Source: a virus. From it: a stretch of DNA of 64,000 bases. The stretch is taken from positions 1 to 64,000 of the IMG/VR virus record IMGVR_UViG_3300027899_000800. One strand, written 5' to 3'. The translations under genes were made by a program, and so were the position numbers. Of this stretch, positions 1-8,468 are shown piece after piece (position 1 is the stretch's first letter; every line of letters starts with the position of its first letter). A model generated the notes under the pieces. It was not told the origin of the DNA and made no database searches. It saw nothing but the letters and a program-made list of their open reading frames with translations.

Positions 1-1
1 A

Positions 2-148
2 AAAGAATATAAAAAACAACACGCACATGAATGGTTCTCAGAATCTATAACTAATGTGGATGAATTAAAAATTACTGAGGATAATAGCGAATGGGAAGAG
101 AGTAGTAGTATTTCACCTACAATAGAAATAGACAATGACGAAGAATAA
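2..148 (+). CDS. C-terminal end of a truncated gene, acidic tail
   Basis: An open frame enters from the left edge and stops at 146-148. The 48 visible residues end in a serine-rich, strongly acidic tail (IEIDNDEE). The stop lies inside the start region of the RNase H gene (14-nt overlap), so the two are probably co-transcribed and translationally coupled. Acidic C-termini are common in phage ssDNA-binding and recombination proteins, but too little is visible to name a function. Confidence 0.7.
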   Translation, partial: KEYKKQHAHEWFSESITNVDELKITEDNSEWEESSSISPTIEIDNDEE

Positions 149-1169
149 AATGTTCAAGCAGATGCTTGATAGTATAACAAGTGCTAAAGATGAACCTTTA
201 CATTTAAATAGTAGGGTACTTCTTATAGACTCAATGAATACATTTCTTAGGAGTTTTGCCATGATTAACCATATGAATCCTAGTGGAGCCCACATCGGTG
301 GGCTCACTGGGTTTCTAAAATCAATTGGTTTTGCTATTAGGCATATTAAACCTACTAGAGTAATTTTAATATTTGATGGAACTGGCAGTACTACTAATAA
401 AAAGAATTTATTTTCTGATTATAAAGCTCATAGAAATATCCAACGTATAACTAACTGGGATGGATTTAATAATAAAGATGATGAATCGGAATCAATTGAA
501 AACCAACTAGTACGTTTAGTTCAATATTTAAGATGTTTACCTGTTGGATTATTATCTATTGATAAAGTAGAAGCAGATGATGTTATAGGTTATATAACTA
601 AAAGAGCTGAAAATGAAGTTCACATCATGTCAGCCGATCAAGATTTTTTACAATTAGTAACTCCTAAAATAACAGTATATTCTCCTATAAAGAAAAAGTT
701 TTATACACCTAAATTAGTTAAAGAAGAATATGGTTTAGAAGCATATAATTATCTTAACCAAAAAATATTAATGGGTGATAATTCAGATAATATACCTGGA
801 GTTAAAGGATTAGGTCCTAAGAAATTATTTAAATTATTTCCTGAATTAGAAGGTAGTGATCCAATTACTTTAAAAACTATCTTAGAAAAATCTAAAGAAT
901 CAGTTGATAAACATGGTTTATATGGTGATATTGTCAACTTTGAAAAACAATTACTTATAAATCAAGAATTAATGGATTTATCAAATCCAGATATGCCTGA
1001 GAATAGTATTGTTGAAATAAATGAAGTGATAAATAATGAACCTAATAAATTAGATAAATTGCATTTTCTAAAATTATATAACGAAGATAGGCTTGGCAAT
1101 TCAATACCTAATGTAGAGATTTGGCTTTCCGAAATTTTTGGTTATCTTCAATCATATAAAATAAAATAA
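135..1169 (+). CDS. rnh: 5'-3' exonuclease / flap endonuclease (T4 RNase H type)
   Basis: A 344-residue protein of the FEN/5'-3' exonuclease family, expected to remove RNA primers and 5' flaps from lagging-strand DNA. Acidic metal-binding residues are visible in the family order: D32 (LLIDSMN), D81 (IFDGTG), E146-A-D-D149, D168 and D170 (SADQDF), D215 and D218 (GDNSDN). The helix-three-turn motif IPGVKGLGPKK follows directly. Length fits T4 RNase H (about 305 residues) plus a short N-terminal extension. It lies 3 nt upstream of the replicative helicase, forming a replication operon. An alternative start at the Met of NKMF (150) is possible. Confidence 0.9.
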   Translation: MTKNKMFKQMLDSITSAKDEPLHLNSRVLLIDSMNTFLRSFAMINHMNPSGAHIGGLTGFLKSIGFAIRHIKPTRVILIFDGTGSTTNKKNLFSDYKAHRNIQRITNWDGFNNKDDESESIENQLVRLVQYLRCLPVGLLSIDKVEADDVIGYITKRAENEVHIMSADQDFLQLVTPKITVYSPIKKKFYTPKLVKEEYGLEAYNYLNQKILMGDNSDNIPGVKGLGPKKLFKLFPELEGSDPITLKTILEKSKESVDKHGLYGDIVNFEKQLLINQELMDLSNPDMPENSIVEINEVINNEPNKLDKLHFLKLYNEDRLGNSIPNVEIWLSEIFGYLQSYKIK

Positions 1170-1172
1170 GTT

Positions 1173-2543
1173 ATGACAACATTTAGTAAGTTAAATCAAT
1201 ATGGTTTGAATTTTCAAACCAAGGTAATTAGCTCGCTTTTAAAAAATAAAAAATTTCTACTTAATATTAGAGATGTAGTCACACCAGATTATTTTGATAA
1301 TCAAGCACATCAGTGGTTAGTAGAAACTATTACTAAATATTTTGATAAATGGCATGCTACTCCTACACTTGATACACTTCATATTGAGGTAAAGAAAATT
1401 GAAAATGAAGTATTAAAAACAACAGTAGTAGAACAACTTAAAGAAGCATATAAAGTTTCAAATGAAGATGCTGAGTATGTAGAGAGTGAATTTAGTAATT
1501 TCTGTAAAAACCAACAGTTAAAAAAAGCACTATTAACATCAGTTGATCTATTACAATCAGGAATGTATGATGATATTAGAGCACTAGTAGACAATGCTTT
1601 AAAAGCAGGAATGGATAAAAATTTAGGTCACGAGTATGAAAAAGATGTTGAAGATAGATATCGTGAAGAATATAGAAATCCAATTGCTACACCTTGGCCT
1701 GTTATAAATGGTTTATTACAAGGTGGTTTAGGTGGAGGAGATTTAGGATTAATATTTGGAGGTCCTGGTGGTGGTAAAAGTTGGTCATTGATTGCTCTAG
1801 GAGCAGCTGCTGTACAAGCTGGTTTTAATGTTAACCATTATACACTTGAATTAAGTGAAGCCTATGTTGGTAAAAGATATGATGCTTGTTTCACTAACAT
1901 ATCAGTTAATACGATTCAAGAACATAGAAAAGCCGTTGAATCGGTTATTACTAATTTACCTGGTAGGTTGGTAATTAAAGAATATCCGATGGGTAAAGCG
2001 ACTGTAAGTACTATTGAATCACATATTCAAAAGTGTAGAGATTTAGATCAATCACCTGATTTAATTCTTATAGATTATATTGATTTATTACGTGCTGATA
2101 GAGTAAGTAAAGAACGTAAAGAAGAAATTGACGATGTATATGTAGCTACTAAAGGTTTAGCACGTGAATTAAATTTACCAATTTGGTCTGTTAGCCAAGT
2201 TAATAGAGCTGGCGCTAACGATAATATTATTGAAGGTGATAAAGCAGCAGGTTCATATAATAAAATGATGATTACTGATTTTGCATTATCACTATCACGT
2301 CGACGTCAGGATAAAGCAGGCGGTACAGGTAGATTCCATGTTATGAAAAATAGATATGGAATGGATGGAGTAACATATTCAGCTGTCATAGACACATCTA
2401 CAGGTCATATACATATTGATAATAATGAACTAGATGAAGAAACACTTGAACGTGAAAAACCAACTAAACTAAATGAAAATTTTGACTCATTAGATCGTGA
2501 CATCTTGAAGAAAAAGTTTTTCGAACTTAACAATAATAGCTAA
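1173..2543 (+). CDS. Replicative DNA helicase, DnaB/T4 gp41 type
   Basis: A 456-residue RecA-fold helicase that would unwind the phage fork as a hexamer. Walker A GGPGGGKSW lies near residues 196-204 and Walker B LILIDYIDLL near 296-305. SVSQVNRAG follows, as expected for the DnaB/gp41 sensor region. The N-terminal 150 residues resemble the DnaB N-domain (a FxxKxxxxLL start and a helical bundle). It is separated from rnh by 3 nt. No primase (gp61) is visible in this window. The family is clear; whether it is nearer gp41 or bacterial DnaB needs a profile search. Confidence 0.92.
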   Translation: MTTFSKLNQYGLNFQTKVISSLLKNKKFLLNIRDVVTPDYFDNQAHQWLVETITKYFDKWHATPTLDTLHIEVKKIENEVLKTTVVEQLKEAYKVSNEDAEYVESEFSNFCKNQQLKKALLTSVDLLQSGMYDDIRALVDNALKAGMDKNLGHEYEKDVEDRYREEYRNPIATPWPVINGLLQGGLGGGDLGLIFGGPGGGKSWSLIALGAAAVQAGFNVNHYTLELSEAYVGKRYDACFTNISVNTIQEHRKAVESVITNLPGRLVIKEYPMGKATVSTIESHIQKCRDLDQSPDLILIDYIDLLRADRVSKERKEEIDDVYVATKGLARELNLPIWSVSQVNRAGANDNIIEGDKAAGSYNKMMITDFALSLSRRRQDKAGGTGRFHVMKNRYGMDGVTYSAVIDTSTGHIHIDNNELDEETLEREKPTKLNENFDSLDRDILKKKFFELNNNS

Positions 2544-2562
2544 TCCAATCATATTTATACCC

Positions 2563-3051
2563 ATGAGTACAGTTGTATTAGTTTCATGTTCTGCCGGTAA
2601 AGAAGAAAAATCAATGCCCGCTGAAAAACTATATAATTCTGATTTGTTTAAAAAACAATTAGAGTATGCTAAAAAATTAGCACCTTCAAATAACATATAT
2701 ATTATATCTGCTAAATATCATTTAGTACCACTAAATAAAACCATAGCACCTTATAATCTAACATTAAAAGACATGCCAGCACCTGATCGTGAAGCATGGT
2801 CAGAAATTGTTAAAAAACAATTAGAACAAAAAGGTTATAATCTCCAAAAAGACAAGTTTGTTTTTTTAGCAGGAAAAGCCTATCGTCAATATTTAGAACC
2901 CCAAATGAAAAATGTTAGTGTTCCATTTGAGGGATTACGTATAGGACAACAAAAGAAAGCTTTGTTACAAAAGCTTAAAGAAGCAGTTATAAAATTAACA
3001 AGATATATAATCAAGGAAGTAAAAAAACTTTATAAAAATGGAGTTCTCTAA
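2563..3051 (+). CDS. DUF6884-like protein
   Basis: A 162-residue protein beginning VVLVSCSAGK with YNSDLFKKQLEYAK, an ISAKYHLV segment and FLAGKAYRQYL. This is the layout of DUF6884 proteins (small alpha/beta domain with an SC-x-K start, a central SAK/RYGLL-like strand and a GxxY motif), which occur widely in phages and mobile elements. No biochemical role is established to my knowledge. A TATATTTATA-like motif lies about 5 nt before its start (2550-2559), so it may have its own promoter. The next gene overlaps its end by 14 nt. Confidence 0.7.
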   Translation: MSTVVLVSCSAGKEEKSMPAEKLYNSDLFKKQLEYAKKLAPSNNIYIISAKYHLVPLNKTIAPYNLTLKDMPAPDREAWSEIVKKQLEQKGYNLQKDKFVFLAGKAYRQYLEPQMKNVSVPFEGLRIGQQKKALLQKLKEAVIKLTRYIIKEVKKLYKNGVL

Positions 3052-3301
3052 AAAACGTATTGAAGAATTAATGGACCAATATATTCAAGACAATGAAGAT
3101 TTTGGTGACTATAATGAATCGCCTTTAATCAGTGAAGTGTTTAATAGTTTTAAACCAATACTTTTAGAGACAACAAGTAATAAAGTTTCAACTTTAATTC
3201 TTCAAGAACATATTAATGGACTACAAGGTATTTCAAAAGATATTTTTGAAGATTTTGTTTTGTATATCAACATGACTGAACTAGACAGTCGATTACTTTA
3301 A
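3038..3301 (+). CDS. Hypothetical protein, 87 residues
   Basis: A small acidic protein that starts inside the end of the DUF6884 gene. It has no signal peptide, membrane segment or recognisable motif. The coding call rests on the overlapping start, typical AT-rich phage codon use and the downstream 76-nt gap before nrdJ. Confidence 0.65.
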   Translation: MEFSKKRIEELMDQYIQDNEDFGDYNESPLISEVFNSFKPILLETTSNKVSTLILQEHINGLQGISKDIFEDFVLYINMTELDSRLL

Positions 3302-3338
3302 AGATTTATCATAAAAAAAGAATAGCCATTTAGGTGGC

Positions 3339-3365
3339 ATGACATCATACACTTAACTATTAAAC
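3339..3365 (+). promoter_or_regulatory. Possible weak promoter upstream of nrdJ
   Basis: The 76-nt gap before nrdJ contains ATGACA (3339-3344), then 13 nt, then TATTAAAC. The spacing is the same as in the strong TTGACC-N13-TATATTTA promoters elsewhere in the window, but both boxes diverge, so this is tentative. Confidence 0.3.
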
Positions 3366-3377
3366 ATATAACAAAAA

Positions 3378-5228
3378 ATGGACGTAACACAAAGTATCCT
3401 ATCAGAAATTACTACTTACATGAAATATGCTAAGTATGTTCCTGAGAAGAAAAGAAGAGAAACATGGGAAGAGTTAGTAACTCGAAATAAAGAAATGCAT
3501 CAATTGAAATTCCCACAATTGAAAGATGAAATTGAAAACGCTTATAAATTAGTATATGATAAAAAAGTTTTACCATCAATGCGTTCGTTACAGTTCGCAG
3601 GTAAACCCATTGAGCTTAATAATGCTCGTATATTTAACTGTTCTTTTCTTCCTTTGGATGATTGGAGAGCATTTAGTGAAATAATGTTCTTGTTACTAAG
3701 TGGTTGTGGAGTAGGATATAGTGTACAAATACATCATATAGAACAATTACCTGAGATTAAAATACCAACTAAACATAAAAGATATTTAGTAGGTGATAGT
3801 ATTGAAGGATGGGCTGATGCTGTTAGAATGCTTTGTAAAGCTTACTTTACAGGAGCTGCTTTACCTACATTTGATTTTAGAGACATCAGAGCTAAAGGAG
3901 CTCAGTTAATCACTGTAGGTGGAAAAGCACCTGGTCCAGAACCATTAAAAGAGTGTTTATTTAATCTACAAAAAGTATTTGAACGTAAGAAAAATGGTGA
4001 TAAACTAACATCAGTAGAAGCTCATGATATGGCTTGCCATATTGCCGATGCTGTATTATCAGGTGGTATTAGAAGAGCAGCATTAATTTCATTATTTAAT
4101 CTTGATGATGAAGATATGTTGACTTGTAAGTTTGGAACTTGGTGGGAAGAAAATCCACAACGTGGTCGTGCTAATAATTCTGCCGTTGTATTACGTCACA
4201 AGATCACAGAAGAAGAATTCCGTAAACTATGGAAGAAAATTGAATTAAGCGGCAGTGGTGAACCCGGTATTTATTTTAGCAATGACAAAGAATGGGGGAC
4301 AAATCCATGTTGTGAAATTGCTTTACGTCCTTTCCAATTCTGTAATTTATGTGAAGTAAATGTTTCAAACATTGAATCACAAGAAGACTTAAACGAAAGA
4401 GTACGTGTAGGTGCTTTTATAGGTACACTACAAGCAGCATATACTGATTTTCATTATTTAAGAGATGTATGGCAGAAAACAACTGAAAAAGAAGCTCTAT
4501 TAGGAGTAGGAATGACAGGTATTGGCTCTGGAGTTATTTTAAATTATGATTTAAAGAAAGCAGCTGACTTAGCCAAAGAAGAAAATACTCGTGTTGCTGA
4601 TATTATTAAAGTAAATAAAGCATCTCGTGTAACTACAGTTAAACCATCCGGTACTAGTTCATTAGTATTAGGAACGGCATCCGGAATTCATGCTTGGCAT
4701 AATGACTACTATATTCGTAGAATTAGAGTAGGTAAAAACGAAGCAATATATTCTTACCTTGCAATCAATCATCCTGAATTAGTAGAAGATGATTTCTTCA
4801 AACCAACAATTCAAGCTGTAATTTCAGTACCTCAAAGAGCACCAGAAGGATCTATTTTAAGAACTGAAAATGTAATTGATATGCTCGAACGTACTAAGAG
4901 ATTTAATGTACAGTGGGTTAAAAAAGGTCATCGTAAAGGAGCTAATACAAATAACGTATCAGCTACAGTATCAATTCAAGAAGGTGAGTGGGAAGCAGTA
5001 GGTAATTGGATGTGGGAAAATAAAGAAACATTTAATGGCCTATCAGTATTACCTTATTTTGGAGGTAGTTATACTCAAGCTCCATTTGAAGACATTACTA
5101 AAGAACAATTCGATGAAATGGCTACTCATTTGCATAATATTGATTTAAGTCAAATTATTGAATTTAGTGATGATACTGCATTAATGGATCAAGCAGCATG
5201 TGCCGGAGGTGCCTGTGAAATAGTATAA
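3378..5228 (+). CDS. nrdJ: Adenosylcobalamin-dependent (class II) ribonucleotide reductase
   Basis: A 616-residue single-chain reductase that makes deoxynucleotides. Visible features are IFNCSFLPLD (first active-site Cys), the SGCGVGYSV segment, NPCCEIALRPFQFCNLCEVN carrying the catalytic Cys/Glu finger loop, and the C-terminal redox pair C608-x4-C613 (CAGGAC). These match the monomeric Lactobacillus leichmannii-type class II enzyme. No class I small subunit or class III activase is adjacent, which supports B12 dependence. Substrate level (NTP or NDP) cannot be told here. The enzyme would need host-derived cobalamin and a thioredoxin-like reductant; a phage thioredoxin lies at 58044. Confidence 0.88.
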   Translation: MDVTQSILSEITTYMKYAKYVPEKKRRETWEELVTRNKEMHQLKFPQLKDEIENAYKLVYDKKVLPSMRSLQFAGKPIELNNARIFNCSFLPLDDWRAFSEIMFLLLSGCGVGYSVQIHHIEQLPEIKIPTKHKRYLVGDSIEGWADAVRMLCKAYFTGAALPTFDFRDIRAKGAQLITVGGKAPGPEPLKECLFNLQKVFERKKNGDKLTSVEAHDMACHIADAVLSGGIRRAALISLFNLDDEDMLTCKFGTWWEENPQRGRANNSAVVLRHKITEEEFRKLWKKIELSGSGEPGIYFSNDKEWGTNPCCEIALRPFQFCNLCEVNVSNIESQEDLNERVRVGAFIGTLQAAYTDFHYLRDVWQKTTEKEALLGVGMTGIGSGVILNYDLKKAADLAKEENTRVADIIKVNKASRVTTVKPSGTSSLVLGTASGIHAWHNDYYIRRIRVGKNEAIYSYLAINHPELVEDDFFKPTIQAVISVPQRAPEGSILRTENVIDMLERTKRFNVQWVKKGHRKGANTNNVSATVSIQEGEWEAVGNWMWENKETFNGLSVLPYFGGSYTQAPFEDITKEQFDEMATHLHNIDLSQIIEFSDDTALMDQAACAGGACEIV

Positions 5229-5229
5229 T

Positions 5230-5415
5230 ATGAAACATGAATTTATTAAGAATATCCATTATTATGTAGAGGGTACTAAAGTAATATTCACTGAAGCATA
5301 TCATATTCAAAGAGGAGAATGCTGTGGAAATAAATGTTTACACTGTCCATTTATTCCTAAACACCAAAAAGACAGTACACAAATAGATGAAAAATTTTTG
5401 ACCAAAACAGATTAA
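5230..5415 (+). CDS. DUF5522-like small cysteine-rich protein
   Basis: A 61-residue protein. The central block has the order YY-x-EGTKVIFTE-x-YH-x-RGECCGNKC-x-HCPF, matching DUF5522, a short family typical of Bacteroidota and some proteobacteria. The CCxxxCxxC cluster probably binds a metal or Fe-S cluster. It starts one base after the nrdJ stop and ends in the promoter of the next gene. Function unknown; its presence in a phage is a host-lineage clue. Confidence 0.75.
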   Translation: MKHEFIKNIHYYVEGTKVIFTEAYHIQRGECCGNKCLHCPFIPKHQKDSTQIDEKFLTKTD

Positions 5416-5437
5416 TTATATTTAATTATTAATAAAG
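5398..5437 (+). promoter_or_regulatory. Phage promoter, TTGACC-N13-TATATTTA class
   Basis: TTGACC at 5398-5403, 13 nt, then TATATTTA from 5417, followed by ATTATTAATAAAGGTTATG into the gene at 5441. Spacing and leader match the other members of this class (32494, 36864, 57230, 58303, 60329, 60564, 61941). Read as the Bacteroidota consensus it is TTG-N16-TAnnTTTA. Confidence 0.7.
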
Positions 5438-5440
5438 GTT

Positions 5441-5923
5441 ATGATAAAACATTCCAAAGAAACGGTTAATAGGGAAATAGCTAAACTACAACCCCTCAAA
5501 TATAACCAGTTTTTCTGGTGGAGAAAATTTAAAGAGAAGTCTCCATTATCATCCAAAGATGCTATGCACGCTAGGATTGATAATGGGGACTTCGATTTTT
5601 CTTCTTATTATTGGCAGGCACAATACGCAATCCATGAAATGGAAGAAAAAACAAATCATATTGATGATCCTGCTAATAGACATGAGGCTCAAACTATATA
5701 TAGAGAACGTTGGAGACGATTAATGAATGATTTTGAAAAAGATGAACCTCAACGTTTAGAAAATTATGTTAAGTCTATAACTAGTATATTTGAAATAGAA
5801 AAAGAAGAATTAGAAAGAAAAATGGAAGATTTCGAGGGTACCTTAAAAGAATTATATACCTTAATAAAATCAAATTATGGTTTTAGAACCAAACAAAAAC
5901 GTGGAAGACCTAAAAAAATATAA
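5441..5923 (+). CDS. Hypothetical protein with AT-hook-like C-terminus
   Basis: A 160-residue protein rich in aromatic and charged residues, with a predicted helical or coiled-coil stretch around residues 105-145. The C-terminus KQKRGRPKKI contains an RGRP core typical of AT-hook minor-groove binders, so DNA binding is plausible. It has its own TTGACC promoter and opens the preQ0 gene run. Not a member of any family I recognise. Confidence 0.7.
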   Translation: MIKHSKETVNREIAKLQPLKYNQFFWWRKFKEKSPLSSKDAMHARIDNGDFDFSSYYWQAQYAIHEMEEKTNHIDDPANRHEAQTIYRERWRRLMNDFEKDEPQRLENYVKSITSIFEIEKEELERKMEDFEGTLKELYTLIKSNYGFRTKQKRGRPKKI

Positions 5924-5926
5924 TAT

Positions 5927-6388
5927 ATGAGTAAGTTTCAATCAACAAAACTATTTGACGGATTTAGCTGTGTGTTTCGTCAATGGAAAGCAGAAGGTAC
6001 ACACTGTAAATTTTTACACGGTTATGGAGTATCGTTTAGAGTATGGTTTGAAGGTGAATTAGATGAAAAAAATTGGGTTTGGGATTTTGGAGGTATGAAA
6101 CGTGCTAAAGGTACTATTGATGGTAAGAATCCTAAAGAATGGATGGACTATATGTTTGATCACACTACAATCATTGCAGAAGATGATCCTGGATTAGCTG
6201 GATTCAAAACAATGAACCAACTAGAAATAATCCAACTTAGAGTAATCCCAGCTGTTGGAGCGGAGCAATTTGCTAAGTACATTTTCGAAAAATTAAATAC
6301 ATTTATTCAAGAAGAAACAAGCGGTAGAGTTAAAGTTGTGAGAGTAGAATTTATGGAACACAACAAAAATACTGCTATATATGAGTAA
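5927..6388 (+). CDS. queD: 6-carboxy-tetrahydropterin synthase-like protein
   Basis: A 153-residue member of the 6-pyruvoyl/6-carboxy-tetrahydropterin synthase family, second step of preQ0 synthesis from GTP. Seen: catalytic C27 (GTHCKFLHG), the V-x-DFGGMK strand, D78-H79 (FDHTTI), a KTMNQLE segment in place of the usual PTxE, and a final MEH-x-TAIYE strand. Canonical zinc ligands differ: HGHN reads H31-G-Y33-G and the usual FSAAH His is F17. It lies 3 nt after the AT-hook gene and overlaps the next gene by 8 nt. Context with queC, queE, folE and dpdA supports the role. Confidence 0.8.
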   Translation: MSKFQSTKLFDGFSCVFRQWKAEGTHCKFLHGYGVSFRVWFEGELDEKNWVWDFGGMKRAKGTIDGKNPKEWMDYMFDHTTIIAEDDPGLAGFKTMNQLEIIQLRVIPAVGAEQFAKYIFEKLNTFIQEETSGRVKVVRVEFMEHNKNTAIYE

Positions 6389-6575
6389 AAATAAAAAACT
6401 AAAAAAGAATATTGTTTCTAAAAAAGAAGAATTAATTGAACCACCTACATATACTGAAGGACACTGGGAAGACGAATTTGATTATTGGTATAATTATCCA
6501 CCATCAAGTAATACAGGTAAATGGTGGATTGCTATTCAGTTAGAAAAATTAAAGAAAAAATTAAAGATTAATTAA
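6381..6575 (+). CDS. Hypothetical small basic protein, 64 residues
   Basis: A short protein with a Lys-rich N-terminus, an aromatic middle (HWEDEFDYWYNYPP) and a Lys-rich end. It overlaps queD by 8 nt and its stop abuts the start of the DpdA-like gene, so it is embedded in the deazaguanine operon. A role there is only suggested by position. Confidence 0.65.
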   Translation: MSKNKKLKKNIVSKKEELIEPPTYTEGHWEDEFDYWYNYPPSSNTGKWWIAIQLEKLKKKLKIN

Positions 6576-7369
6576 TGAAAGTATCACATGAATTGCCTCT
6601 TAGTTTAATGCAATATGCTTATAAATGGAATGATTATGATTATTGTCTTCCTCACTTAATAGATGAATCAACACGTTATAAATTATTTTTTCAAAAAGCT
6701 AGAGTAGATAATAGATTCATTATTATGGATAATGGACTATTTGAAGGAGTAGATCATACAATAGCAGATTTATTAGAAAAAATTAATCTTATTCGTCCTA
6801 ACATATTCATTGTCCCTGATGCTTGGAATGACTCAACTACAACTGTCAGAAGTGCAAAGCATTGGATGATGAATTATAGTGATAAATTAAGTGAAATTGA
6901 TGTTAATTTAATGGCGGTATGTCAAGGAGAAACAATAGGTGAATTAATAGTTACATATCAAATGTTAGTTGATTTAGGTTATAAACATATAGCATTTAAT
7001 CATTCTAGTATTGCTTATCAAAAAGAATATGAAGATAATAATTTATCACCATTAAAATCATCAATGTATGGTAGAATGGAATTAATTAGAAAATTAGTAC
7101 AATCTAATACTATTAGAGAATCATATTATCATCACTTATTAGGATGTTCTTTACCTCAAGAATTTATGGCTTATGATGATTGGAAATTTATTAAATCAGT
7201 AGATACATCGAATCCAATTTTAGTTGGAGCTGAAGGGGTAAGATATAGTGATAGTGGTATAAATTGGAAACCTAAAGAAAAATTAGCTTATTACTTTGAA
7301 AAAGACTTAACTGACCGATTTGAAGATATTAAGTTTAACGTAGATAAATTTAAACAATATATAAAATGA
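6575..7369 (+). CDS. dpdA: DpdA-like DNA 7-deazaguanine transglycosylase
   Basis: A 264-residue TIM-barrel protein of the tRNA-guanine transglycosylase superfamily. In phages this family (DpdA) swaps guanine in DNA for a 7-deazaguanine base. Diagnostic segments: FIIMDNGLFEG near residue 50, FIVPDAWNDS near 88 (candidate catalytic Asp), a CQGE strand, YKHIAFNHSS, and HHLLGCSLPQEF near the C-terminus. It is shorter than bacterial Tgt (about 375) and lacks the C-terminal zinc-binding cysteines of tRNA enzymes. It sits between queD and queC and overlaps queC by 4 nt. Assignment is by motif pattern and strong context. Confidence 0.8.
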   Translation: MKVSHELPLSLMQYAYKWNDYDYCLPHLIDESTRYKLFFQKARVDNRFIIMDNGLFEGVDHTIADLLEKINLIRPNIFIVPDAWNDSTTTVRSAKHWMMNYSDKLSEIDVNLMAVCQGETIGELIVTYQMLVDLGYKHIAFNHSSIAYQKEYEDNNLSPLKSSMYGRMELIRKLVQSNTIRESYYHHLLGCSLPQEFMAYDDWKFIKSVDTSNPILVGAEGVRYSDSGINWKPKEKLAYYFEKDLTDRFEDIKFNVDKFKQYIK

Positions 7370-8208
7370 AAAAACAAGCAGTATTAAGTCTATCCGGTGG
7401 AATGGATAGCAGTTCATTATTGCTTCATCTACTTGCCAATGGCTATGAAGTAACAGCTCTAGGATTCGATTATGGTCAAAAACATAAAGTAGAATTAGAA
7501 CGAGCTAAATCATTAGTAGAATATTTAAATTCTAAAGGACAAAAAGTTACTCATCAAATTATTAAATTAGATGGTTTATCAAAACTACTTAATTCAGCGT
7601 TAGTTGAAGGAGGTTGGGACGTACCTGAAGGGCATTATGAACAAGACAACATGAAAGATACTGTTGTTCCTAATCGTAATAAGATTTTTGCTTCAATTAT
7701 TCAAGCAGTAGCACTTTCAATTGCAACTAAACCTATTACAGATGATTGTAGTATAGGTCAAGAAGTAGTTATTGCAATGGGAATTCATGCTGGTGATCAT
7801 GCAATTTATCCTGATTGTAGACAAGAATTTAGAGATGCTGATTTTGAAGCATTCAAACAAGGTAATTGGAATTCAGGATTAGTAACAATGTATACTCCAT
7901 ATCTTGAAGTAAATAAATTTGATATTCTGGAGGATGGATTGAAATGCTGTGAAGTATTAGGTTTAGATTTTGATGAAGTATATAAGCGTACAAATACATC
8001 TTATAAACCAATAGGAATAATAGGAGCACTTGATACCGAAATTACTTGGTATTCAGATTATAAATCAGCAGCATCAGTAGAACGTATTGAAGCATTTATT
8101 AAACTAGGTCGTCCTGATCCTGTAGCATATGCTGATGAAAATGGACCTGTAAGTTGGGAAGTAGCTAAATCAGCTGTAGAAAAAGTATTGAACGAATATA
8201 ATAAATAA
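7366..8208 (+). CDS. queC: 7-cyano-7-deazaguanine synthase
   Basis: A 280-residue PP-loop ATPase that converts 7-carboxy-7-deazaguanine to preQ0. The PP-loop is SLSGGMDSSS at residues 8-17, followed by the DYGQKHKVELE helix and the VPNRNKIF segment near residue 102, all QueC hallmarks. The C-terminal zinc site normally has four cysteines (SCY, then CGxCxxC). Here residues 208-240 carry Ser, Tyr or Lys instead, so the structural zinc appears lost. Length is a little above bacterial QueC (about 230). The gene overlaps dpdA by 4 nt. Confidence 0.88.
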   Translation: MKKQAVLSLSGGMDSSSLLLHLLANGYEVTALGFDYGQKHKVELERAKSLVEYLNSKGQKVTHQIIKLDGLSKLLNSALVEGGWDVPEGHYEQDNMKDTVVPNRNKIFASIIQAVALSIATKPITDDCSIGQEVVIAMGIHAGDHAIYPDCRQEFRDADFEAFKQGNWNSGLVTMYTPYLEVNKFDILEDGLKCCEVLGLDFDEVYKRTNTSYKPIGIIGALDTEITWYSDYKSAASVERIEAFIKLGRPDPVAYADENGPVSWEVAKSAVEKVLNEYNK

Positions 8209-8213
8209 AAACA

Positions 8214-8468
8214 ATGCAAACCAGTTATATATTAAGTTTTATAGGTGTTATGATAGCTATGATAATAGCTGATATTTGTTGGACTTATTACTTTATTAAA
8301 GTAGAAGAACGTAAACCTTTAGCGGCTGGTATGTGGTCATCTTTAATTATAGTAGCTAGTGCTTTTACAACTACTAGTTATGTTCAAGATAGATCATTAA
8401 TATTAGCAGCTATATTAGGTGCATTTATTGGTACAGCAAGTACTGTTTATTTTAAATACAAAAAATGA
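8214..8468 (+). CDS. Small membrane protein downstream of queC
   Basis: An 84-residue hydrophobic protein with about three predicted membrane segments (residues 5-27, 39-52 and 62-80) and a basic C-terminus. It follows queC by 5 nt. A transporter role, for example for a precursor, cannot be supported from sequence. Its stop overlaps a further ATG (ATGA) at 8465. Confidence 0.65.
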   Translation: MQTSYILSFIGVMIAMIIADICWTYYFIKVEERKPLAAGMWSSLIIVASAFTTTSYVQDRSLILAAILGAFIGTASTVYFKYKK

